Below are positions 8,753-15,314 of a DNA stretch of 64,000 bases, one piece after another; the stretch's first letter is position 1; each line of letters opens with the position of its first letter. Source of the stretch: Ferrimonas marina (lineage in GTDB: Bacteria > Pseudomonadota > Gammaproteobacteria > Enterobacterales > Shewanellaceae); assembly GCF_900129905.1 (NCBI RefSeq), contig NZ_FQXG01000003.1:1-64000 (forward strand), given 5' to 3'. The position numbers were made by a program, and so were the translations under genes. Under the pieces are notes generated by a model. It made no database searches, was not told the origin of the DNA, and saw only the letters and a program-made list of their open reading frames with translations.

Positions 8753-10549
8753 TTAGCTACAGGTCCGGGCTGGGGGGAGTGGGACAGGTTGGTTTTCGCC
8801 GCATTCTGTGCCATTGCAGACTGAGACCTCCATGGAGGCCACCAGGCTACGGTTGACCCCGATGTCAGGGTTGGAGGTACTGAAATTGGACTGGGAGCCG
8901 TCGGCATGGTGGGTCACGCCCTGGTAACGAACGGACGGCACCGCCTGATCCAGGTGCCCTGCCCTGACGCTCACCATATTGCAGGGATCGGCAACGTACT
9001 GGCCGACCACCTCGAGCGCCAGCAGATCCACTGGAGATGACACGCTCGGGTACCGGTACTCTGCGGTGACAGGTGGGAGGGTTCCCTCATCCAGATACGC
9101 CATGGTGGCCTGGGCGTCGATGATGCCGTGGCCGATCCCCATCTTGGCCGCCGTCGTGAGTTCGCCATCTTCCTGGCCCGTGGTGCCCTTGGCGGTAGCG
9201 ATAGCGGCGCCCACCAGGCTATAGGGGTTCTCGTCCGGGTGATTGAGCATCAACAGCGCAAGGATCCCTGCAGTCACAGGTGACGCCATGCTGGTCCCGG
9301 AGAAGTTGGCATAGCAGTCCGCCCCGTCGTCAGGGCAGTAGGAGCGGAATTCAGAGGTGCCATCGTAGATCCCGGTGTTGAGGTACGCCCCAGCGATGTT
9401 CTCCCCGGTCACGCCAAACTCAATCGCTTCCCCATAGTTACTGAACCAAGAGAGCATGCCTGTTTCGGTCACGCTGGCAACGTTAATCACGTCGGGGCAG
9501 TGCCCGGGGGAGTAGAGAGCGGCGTCGTTGGAGTCATTACCCGCAGCGGCGACCAACAGAACGCCCTTCTCACGGGCTTTCTCCATGGCCGCATAAAGGT
9601 AGCTGTCTTCGGCGCAACTGAAGCCCACATTGCCCGCCAGGCTCATGTTGATGATGTCGACAGGCTCGCTGATTGGTGAGATGTCACTGTGAGGGTATTC
9701 ACCGATCGCCCACAGGATCCCGTCAGCCAGATCAGACGACAGACCGCCGTGGTAGCTCAGTACCCTTACTGGGACAAGCTCCACCTGGTTATGGGGCACG
9801 ATCCCCACCAGGCCCCGGCCGTTGTTGGTGGTGGCGCCAATATGAGACGCCACTGCCAGGCCGTGCCCATCGATGGCGATGGCGTAGTTGCCGTTTCGGT
9901 CCGGCCCAAGCCATTGCTTGTCTGTGGCGTCATTACTGCGCTGACGCGTGCTGATGTAGTTGCTGGCACAGGTCTCGTCACCGCCGTTGGGGCTCATCAA
10001 GCTGCAGTAGCTGCCAAAAGCCACCATGTTGGCCGCATCGTTGGACCACTGCACGTCCTTATGCGGCAGCGACCCTGAGTCAAGAACCGCAATTCGAACT
10101 TTGCCCTCGGACCCGGTTAGGGAACTGCGCAGTGCCATGATCCCGGAAGCGCCACGATTGCTGCGGCCGGAGTCATCGAGAAAGGTCTGGCTGACAAACA
10201 GGGGGTCATTGAACTGGTTCAGATCCAGGGCGCGCGATTGCAGTTGCCCTGCCCTGGCCTCTACCGGGACCGCACGACGTTCGGGTGTGGGCAGAAACTG
10301 ATCCGTCTCGACGTGAGAAAAACCTTGTTGCTCCAGGGCGGCCGACGCGGAAGCCCGGTCCCCTTGCACAACCGTGATCCGGATCCGGTCCAATCCCAGG
10401 TCACGGTCGTACTCCAACGTGATCTGTTCGTTTTGGTTGATCTGTTCCAGCTTGCTGGCCATATCCGCTTCGGGAGCCATGACAATCAGGCTGTCGGCGC
10501 TGACCTGAAAGGTCATTGCCAGGGTGAGAATCGTGAGCATTGCCTTCAT
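8753..10549 (-). CDS. Secreted subtilisin-family serine protease (S8)
   Basis: 598 aa. A signal peptide (MKAMLTILTLAMTFQVSADS) is followed by a propeptide-like region to about residue 140. The peptidase S8 catalytic triad is complete: Asp157 (AVLDSGS), His229 (DGHGLAVASH) and Ser420 (FSGTSMASPVTAG), with the oxyanion Asn338 (AAAGNDS). The C-terminal 130 residues after the helix GIIDAQATMAYL form an extra beta-rich tail with cysteine pairs. It should be exported and degrade protein outside the cell or in the periplasm. The start lies 15 bp after the stop of the lipoprotein gene on the same strand, so the two are likely co-expressed. A secreted protease is unusual on a conjugative backbone and may be cargo. 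Confidence 0.92.
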   Translation of the reverse strand: MKAMLTILTLAMTFQVSADSLIVMAPEADMASKLEQINQNEQITLEYDRDLGLDRIRITVVQGDRASASAALEQQGFSHVETDQFLPTPERRAVPVEARAGQLQSRALDLNQFNDPLFVSQTFLDDSGRSNRGASGIMALRSSLTGSEGKVRIAVLDSGSLPHKDVQWSNDAANMVAFGSYCSLMSPNGGDETCASNYISTRQRSNDATDKQWLGPDRNGNYAIAIDGHGLAVASHIGATTNNGRGLVGIVPHNQVELVPVRVLSYHGGLSSDLADGILWAIGEYPHSDISPISEPVDIINMSLAGNVGFSCAEDSYLYAAMEKAREKGVLLVAAAGNDSNDAALYSPGHCPDVINVASVTETGMLSWFSNYGEAIEFGVTGENIAGAYLNTGIYDGTSEFRSYCPDDGADCYANFSGTSMASPVTAGILALLMLNHPDENPYSLVGAAIATAKGTTGQEDGELTTAAKMGIGHGIIDAQATMAYLDEGTLPPVTAEYRYPSVSSPVDLLALEVVGQYVADPCNMVSVRAGHLDQAVPSVRYQGVTHHADGSQSNFSTSNPDIGVNRSLVASMEVSVCNGTECGENQPVPLPPARTCS

Positions 10550-10564
10550 CGTGAAAAAGTCCCT

Positions 10565-12226
10565 TTAGTAGTGAATGGAGCCATTGGCCTTGGCCGTGGC
10601 AATGCGAAGGTCGCGATAGCCGGGGTCGAATACCCAGCTGCCATCGATGTAGGTGCCGTAGTCGTTGTTCCCGACCAGGCGGCTATAGCGACCAGGACTG
10701 TACTCCTGCAGCGGGACCCAGCTGACGTGGCCAACCTGAAGTGCTGGGTACAGCGTCTTGGTTTGGTCGACCAGGGCATTAACGTGCTCTTCCAGGGTGT
10801 AGCCACTGTCGAGCACCATGATTTCGGACGCTAGGTAGCGGATGGTCTCGAGGCGCTCGAGGGCGGCTGCCTGGTTCTGGGGATCGGCATAGTGGTTGCC
10901 GGAGGTGTCGCCGGTGCCGGCATCCTCCAGGTTGCGTTCACCGAAGCTACAGATCGCCGTAGACCCGCTGTGCTGTCGCACCAAGCCGTAGACTGCTGCA
11001 TCTTCCATGCAGTTAATCTCCGCCATCAGGCTGCGATGCAGGCTGTGCCTGCGGTCATAGATCCGATCTCGCTCCAGTTGGTGCTGTCCCGGGGTCAGGT
11101 GGCCGGCTACGGACTGCAGGTCCAGTAAGAACAGGCCGAGGTATTCCAGCTCACTCGAGGCCTGGATGTAAGCCCGGGTGTCGTTGATGTCCTGGATCAG
11201 TGCCTGTTCCAGTGGCCCGGTCTCCGCGGTCACATAGAAGTAGTATTCGGCTGAGGCCTCCACACCGGAGGCGTCGGTGGTAACCGGCCAGTAAGTGAAA
11301 TGCTTGTTCTCGGCCCCGGGGAGTGCCGTTACGGTGAAGCTCTTGCCGTCCGCGCTGATGCTGATGTCCAGAAGGTTGGGATCACCTGAGGTGATGGAGA
11401 TGCTGCTCTGGCTCTGCAGGCGGAAGGTTTCGGGGTACGCCGAGTTGTCACTGGTGATGGCCAGGGTTCGGCTACCGTTGGCGGGGATGTACTCAATGCG
11501 CGCCAGGTCGGGGATCGGCAGCAGGCTGTTATTGGCTAGTTGGAACGACCAGTGCAGAACACGCTCGGTGACGCCATCGTCTGCGGTCAGGGTGACCAGA
11601 TAACTATCCGGTTCGCCAAATGGGGCCTGCACTTCCATCGTGCCCTTGGTTAGGTCAACGCCGATGCTGCTCTGGACCGGGGTCTCGGTATCGACTGAGC
11701 GGGCCATGATTACGCTTAAGGAGAGATCCGCTGGGTCGACTGTACCGGGTTGGAAAGCCAGGGGGACGCTGATCGAGGCACCAGGTTGGATTAGCCAGTT
11801 CTGATCTTGGGCTTCTTCGGTCAACTCCAGGCTGAACGCCAGGTAATCCCACAGCGTGTACTGAGCCTCTGCAGATGTCGACAGGTCGCCGTCCGAGACC
11901 GTTACTGTGATGGTGCCGCTGTGCTGTTCTGCACCTTTTTCACTCTGCAAGGTGATCACCCCTTCAGCGGCACTGGCCTGCACCCGGGGGTCTGAGCTCT
12001 TGAGGGTGACAGTGATGGGATCACCGTCGGGATCGCTGGCCTCGTAGGAGAATGAGGCCTCGCCACCGGTGGGTAGGTCAATCTCTGTAGTGGATAGGGT
12101 CAGGGTTGGGGCTCGGTTGTTGTCGCCGGTGGTTGGCTTGGGATCGTCACTTCCTGAAGAGCCACCACACGCGGTCAGTGCCGTGATAAAGGCCAGTAGT
12201 AGAGCGGGTTTAGCCATGTCGATCAT
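10565..12226 (-). CDS. Lipoprotein with cadherin-like domain
   Basis: 553 aa from the ATG at 12226, which has CCGGAG seven bases upstream. Residues 1-20 form a lipoprotein signal ending in the lipobox LTAC, then a low-complexity GGSSGS linker. Next comes a cadherin/Ig-like beta domain (about 35-120) with the typical DPDGDPITVTL and GTITVTVSDGDL strings. Two further beta-rich regions follow, then a helical C-terminal part (about 320-553) I cannot assign. It should be anchored in the outer or inner membrane with its body in the periplasm or outside. It is upstream of the secreted protease in one unit, suggesting an anchor, inhibitor or adhesin partner. Confidence 0.8.
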   Translation of the reverse strand: MIDMAKPALLLAFITALTACGGSSGSDDPKPTTGDNNRAPTLTLSTTEIDLPTGGEASFSYEASDPDGDPITVTLKSSDPRVQASAAEGVITLQSEKGAEQHSGTITVTVSDGDLSTSAEAQYTLWDYLAFSLELTEEAQDQNWLIQPGASISVPLAFQPGTVDPADLSLSVIMARSVDTETPVQSSIGVDLTKGTMEVQAPFGEPDSYLVTLTADDGVTERVLHWSFQLANNSLLPIPDLARIEYIPANGSRTLAITSDNSAYPETFRLQSQSSISITSGDPNLLDISISADGKSFTVTALPGAENKHFTYWPVTTDASGVEASAEYYFYVTAETGPLEQALIQDINDTRAYIQASSELEYLGLFLLDLQSVAGHLTPGQHQLERDRIYDRRHSLHRSLMAEINCMEDAAVYGLVRQHSGSTAICSFGERNLEDAGTGDTSGNHYADPQNQAAALERLETIRYLASEIMVLDSGYTLEEHVNALVDQTKTLYPALQVGHVSWVPLQEYSPGRYSRLVGNNDYGTYIDGSWVFDPGYRDLRIATAKANGSIHY

Positions 12227-12369
12227 ACTTGTCTCCGGTATGCTGGCCTTTGGCAGCCGGTTTTCGCAAGATGGCCGCCATCGGCGGCCAATGTGCTTTA
12301 CTGATGTCGGTCCCATGCCCTATGATGAGGCTGAAAAGTGACCGTTTTTCTATTGCAGGAGCCAAAACC

Positions 12370-12453
12370 ATGGCCTTTTTTCGACAACATCCTGTGTTCC
12401 CGATCGCTGTATTAGCGATTACTGCCGGCGCTGTGATCGGCGGCCTGATCTGA
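12370..12453 (+). CDS. Possible 27-aa membrane peptide
   Basis: A short reading frame with a CAGGAG site eight bases before its ATG, encoding MAFFRQHPVFPIAVLAIT and then a glycine-rich hydrophobic end, i.e. a single membrane span. Its last 42 bases overlap the convergent thymidine kinase gene. Small size makes the call tentative. Confidence 0.35.
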   Translation: MAFFRQHPVFPIAVLAITAGAVIGGLI

Positions 12454-13041
12454 TTTAGTCTTGTTGATGAATTCGTGGTAGTGCTTTCGGCACACGGATT
12501 CATACTTGGTCGGCCCATCCACCAGAACGGCATCGTCACCCTGGGTGATCGGGTGGCTACCGTCTTCGTTGTAGCGGATCACCATGGTGGCTTTGCGTCC
12601 GCAAAAACACACCGTCTTCAGCTCCACCAGCTTGTCCGCCCAGGCCAGTAGGTATTTGGCCCCCTCGAACAGTTCACCCCGGTAGTCAGTCCTGAGCCCG
12701 AAACACATCACCGGGATCTCAATCTTGTCGACGATGTAGGTCAACTGCTCCACCTGGGTCTTGGTCAGGAACTGGGCTTCATCAATGAGAATGCAGTCGA
12801 CGCCGCCATCCGCCAGTTGGCTCTCCAGGGTGGCCCGAATGTCGGTGTCGGCGTTGAAGATCAGTGCTTCGCTGTCGATGCCGATCTTGGATTCGATGAC
12901 CCCCTCACTGCCGCGGCTGTGGAATTCTGCGGTCATCAGCATGGGGAACATGCCGCGTTCTTTGTAGTTGTGTGCCGACTGCAGTAGCGAGGTCGACTTA
13001 CCGGCATTCATTGCCGAATAATGGAAGTAGAGTTGGGCCAA
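12412..13041 (-). CDS. tdk: Thymidine kinase
   Basis: 209 aa. It phosphorylates thymidine to dTMP with ATP (pyrimidine salvage). The P-loop reads SAMNAGKSTSLL (about residues 8-19); the Walker B-like segment is ILIDEAQFL (about 88); the lasso and zinc region contains GLRTDYRGELFEGAKYLL, then VCFCG and, near the end, CRKHYHEF. This is the type II (bacterial) TK layout and length. It starts with TTG, eight bases after GGGGG. The C-terminal tail of about 15 residues is polar and longer than usual. An A+T promoter box lies 40 bp upstream. Confidence 0.93.
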   Translation of the reverse strand: MAQLYFHYSAMNAGKSTSLLQSAHNYKERGMFPMLMTAEFHSRGSEGVIESKIGIDSEALIFNADTDIRATLESQLADGGVDCILIDEAQFLTKTQVEQLTYIVDKIEIPVMCFGLRTDYRGELFEGAKYLLAWADKLVELKTVCFCGRKATMVIRYNEDGSHPITQGDDAVLVDGPTKYESVCRKHYHEFINKTKSDQAADHSAGSNR

Positions 13042-13080
13042 GGATTACCCCCTGAGTGTCCCGGTCAGAGTTTTGCTATC

Positions 13081-13093
13081 AATTAATTATACC
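13081..13093 (-). promoter_or_regulatory. A+T promoter box of tdk
   Basis: On the minus strand it reads GGTATAATTAATT, a consensus -10 (TATAAT) with an extra TAATT, and no recognisable -35 hexamer 16-18 bp upstream. The same 13 bases occur before the primase gene (17804-17816). Confidence 0.6.
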
Positions 13094-13127
13094 GCTTTGA
13101 CTGGTTCAGGGATGAAGTCGGGGGTAA

Positions 13128-14258
13128 TCAATGCAGGTCCAGGCGGACACCCTTGCTACGGGGTAATCCAGCGCTCAGCATCCGCGTCACCGTTGCTGGG
13201 CAGGCGTTGCCATCAGCACAGCCAGGAAGCGGCGCGATAAGTTGCCGGCCGACTGTTCGGTTGCGCAGAGTCTTCAGCCCGTCATACAGTCCCTGGTGTT
13301 GAAATCGCAAGGACTGGCCCGCCTTGGGTTTGTCGTTAAGGCAGCAGATTGCAGCCACATCAACTACGCGCCCATCCAGATGAAGATGCCCGGGCAGTAC
13401 ATCGCCCCGCTTGGATCTGGACACGGGTTCCAACACGACCTTGTTGGTAACACCCCCGGCTAGGACCCGTTCCATTACGCCCGACTCGATCGTGCCTTTG
13501 CGATCGGTGGCCAGCAGCAGCAAGGGGTTTTGCAGGCCATCAAGCAGGGCCATGGTCAATCCTTCCTGGTGTCGCCGCCAACCGCTGGGTACCAGTCGTT
13601 GCATGCCGTGCTCAATTTCGGCATTGAAGTCGATGCCCTGCCCTGCGCACCAGGATTGTACCTGTTCCAGGTAGGCATCCATCATGGCCAGGGTGTCGGG
13701 ATTGCCGGCATTAAAGATCGGCACGTGGTGGTGATCTGCCAGCCGCAGGGCCTGGCCGGTGCCACCGGTACGGGAGGTCGTGGCCGAGCCGTCCTGGCAG
13801 CCATCCGCTGTGTAGGCTAGTACCGCGGACACCGGGTGTTTCAAATCCGGTAAGATCTGGTGGCTATTGCGGGCCATCAAGTGTCGGGCACTGGCACTCA
13901 AGCCCGCCCAATTGGGGTGGAACTGCTCGGCAATGGCTGTGGCCGCGGGCTGGTATACCCGGCTGTTGGGGTTGCTGCCAGCCCCGTTAAAGTTGGCCCA
14001 GGGCAGGTGCGGTGTCATCTCCCCAACCTGCGTGGAGTCTAGGGCGGTGTGACGTCTGGCCAGCATGTGCCCCAGGATAAACCCGATCTCTGCTGACGTA
14101 TCAGTACCCGGCGCCGCACCGGAGTGTCCAGCCACACCCTGCAGTGCCAGGGCCGCAGTGAAGCGGATAAGGCACTGGCTGATCTCGGCATCGATGTCCC
14201 GCGAGCCAATGCCGGCAAAACTGGTCCAGGCCCCGAACGGGTTAGGCGGAAAGCTCAT
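13128..14258 (-). CDS. SLOG/DprA-like Rossmann protein
   Basis: 376 aa, starting at the ATG with GAGGG seven bases before it (an in-frame TTG two codons earlier is less likely). The N-terminal domain shows the SLOG-fold signature: FAGIGSRD (residues about 14-21), HSGAAPGTDTSAEIGF (about 46-61, nucleotide or nucleic-acid binding), then SRTGGTGQALRLADHHHVP (about 170-188). These are the motifs seen in DprA/Smf, YspA and related phage proteins that bind nucleotides or single-stranded DNA. The C-terminal half is unrecognised. It sits between thymidine kinase and tmRNA. Role could be DNA recombination mediation or nucleotide sensing. Confidence 0.7.
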   Translation of the reverse strand: MSFPPNPFGAWTSFAGIGSRDIDAEISQCLIRFTAALALQGVAGHSGAAPGTDTSAEIGFILGHMLARRHTALDSTQVGEMTPHLPWANFNGAGSNPNSRVYQPAATAIAEQFHPNWAGLSASARHLMARNSHQILPDLKHPVSAVLAYTADGCQDGSATTSRTGGTGQALRLADHHHVPIFNAGNPDTLAMMDAYLEQVQSWCAGQGIDFNAEIEHGMQRLVPSGWRRHQEGLTMALLDGLQNPLLLLATDRKGTIESGVMERVLAGGVTNKVVLEPVSRSKRGDVLPGHLHLDGRVVDVAAICCLNDKPKAGQSLRFQHQGLYDGLKTLRNRTVGRQLIAPLPGCADGNACPATVTRMLSAGLPRSKGVRLDLH

Positions 14259-14392
14259 CAACAAACCCTCACATGGATATACATAAATATATTACCGCAT
14301 TGCGCCAGGAAAGGCCAGAGTTACCATCCATAATCTTGGTACCGTTGTGCACACGGTGGAATGGGTGCATGTGGAAGTTTGCAGGAAAGTGA

Positions 14393-14420
14393 TTGACCAT
14401 GATCATCTGGCTGTTAATAT
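14393..14420 (+). promoter_or_regulatory. Promoter of the tmRNA gene
   Basis: TTGACC at 14393-14398, a 16-bp spacer, and TAATAT at 14415-14420, ten bases before the mature 5' end. This is the best sigma-70-like arrangement near the tmRNA, which therefore has its own promoter. Confidence 0.6.
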
Positions 14421-14429
14421 TAAAGGACC

Positions 14430-14791
14430 GGGGGTGATTTAGGATTCGACAGGATATACGAACCCTGAGGTGCATGCCGTGGTGCGGTAGGCCACGTAAA
14501 AAAACCGCAAACTTTACAGACGCCAACGACGATCTGTACGTAGCTGTCGCCTAAACAGCGATGAGCTACCTGCCTCCAAGGCCCCGCCTGCTGGCCAAGG
14601 ATCAAGGCAGTCAAACCCTGCAGGATCGCGTGGACCCTTCGTCCGTAGGGAAAGCGTTAAAACCAATCGGACTCGCCCTGACGAAGCCTGTTGCTCGGCG
14701 TCAGAATGGGTTAACTAAATGAGCGACTAAGCATGTAGTGCCGATGGCGTAGGTATTCTGGACCCGGGTTCAACTCCCGGCACCTCCACCA
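14430..14791 (+). ncRNA. ssrA: tmRNA (SsrA), complete one-piece gene
   Basis: 362 nt. The ends pair as a tRNA-Ala-like acceptor: 5' GGGGGTG with 3' CACCTCC followed by encoded ACCA, including the G3-U70 wobble that alanyl-tRNA synthetase reads. The 5' block GGATTCGACAGG and the T-arm CCGGG-TTCAACT-CCCGG match gammaproteobacterial tmRNA. Pseudoknot 1 is intact (CGTGG/CCACG and GCGGT/ACCGC, about 14478-14510). The 3' conserved block CTAAGCATGTAG is present near 14727. The resume codon is GCC at 14522, encoding the tag A-NDDLYVAVA before TAA. With SmpB, tmRNA rescues stalled ribosomes and tags the product for proteolysis. It lies between a SLOG protein and a primase, not next to an integrase. 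Confidence 0.95.
14522..14554 (+). other. tmRNA tag reading frame
   Basis: Ten sense codons and TAA encode ANDDLYVAVA; with the charged alanine the tag would be AANDDLYVAVA. Length equals the E. coli tag (AANDENYALAA). The AAND start and Tyr7 used by SspB are kept, while the C-terminal LAA read by ClpX is replaced by AVA. Confidence 0.85.
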
Positions 14792-14804
14792 ATTCGAATC
14801 GTCG

Positions 14805-14834
14805 GGCTCTTTGGGTTATCTTCCCAGAAGAGCC
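14805..14834 (+). terminator. Hairpin just after tmRNA
   Basis: Stem of about 11 bp (GGCTCTT with AAGAGCC, then TGGG with CCCA, one bulged G) around TTATCTT, 14 bases after the CCA end. No T-run follows, so it may be a weak terminator or a 3'-end processing stop. Confidence 0.5.
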
Positions 14835-14840
14835 GGACTC

Positions 14841-15248
14841 GTGCTGATCAATGTCAGTATCACCCAGAAGAAACCGCAAATATTGATGCCACCTCACCCG
14901 GTCGTTCCTGCAGAAACAGATCCTGTATTGGTTCCTCCTCTGATCATCCCCGTTAGTGGGCTGGGTACTGCCAGGGTGCAGGAGTTGGCCCAGCACCTGC
15001 ACATGAAGTTCAATGCAAGTTATGGGGACACTGGCCAGGGAGCGTTTTGGCAGTCGGTCCGCCAAGGTGTCTTGCCGCCCACAGAGAAGTGCACCGTCGG
15101 AAGGTTAATTCTCAGCCCGGCCGAGTCACCCTCCGAAGTACCCAGTATCACTTTTGACCCAGGTCCCGGAGATATCCCCCGGGGTGCACTGATTGTTAGC
15201 ACTGAGCAGATACTTGCGTACGATCCAGTTGGTAAAGCTAAGCCGTGA
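14841..15248 (+). CDS. Unrecognised 135-aa protein after tmRNA
   Basis: No recognised family; it is not SmpB. Beta-rich with prolines (VVPAETDPVLVPPLIIPV), then a helix (TARVQELAQHLHMKF) and a C-terminal region ending GKAKP. I prefer the GTG at 14841 because earlier codons lie in the post-tmRNA hairpin; an ATG at 14886 is also possible. It is closed by a good terminator. It could be co-transcribed with tmRNA by read-through. Confidence 0.5.
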   Translation: MLINVSITQKKPQILMPPHPVVPAETDPVLVPPLIIPVSGLGTARVQELAQHLHMKFNASYGDTGQGAFWQSVRQGVLPPTEKCTVGRLILSPAESPSEVPSITFDPGPGDIPRGALIVSTEQILAYDPVGKAKP

Positions 15249-15279
15249 CGTTTCGCTGAAACCATAGTTGTTGCACTAA

Positions 15280-15299
15280 AAACGCCCCGAGGGGCGTTT
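15280..15299. terminator. Bidirectional terminator
   Basis: AAACGCCCC-GA-GGGGCGTTT, a 9-bp perfect stem with A-rich and T-rich flanks, between convergent genes (135-aa protein and primase). Confidence 0.85.
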
Positions 15300-15314
15300 G
15301 GTGTTTATGAGCCT

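Noticed and set aside
14430-14791. tmRNA as an attachment site for an island
   Set aside because: No integrase nearby, no second copy of the 3' end, and genes on both sides are of the same element type.
14791-14801. TTCGAATC as a tRNA T-loop after tmRNA
   Set aside because: No acceptor or anticodon stems around it; it is part of the spacer before the post-tmRNA hairpin.
14727-15065. Minus-strand frame of 112 codons opposite tmRNA
   Set aside because: It is antisense to the tmRNA 3' end and to the next plus-strand gene; no ribosome site or plausible protein sequence.
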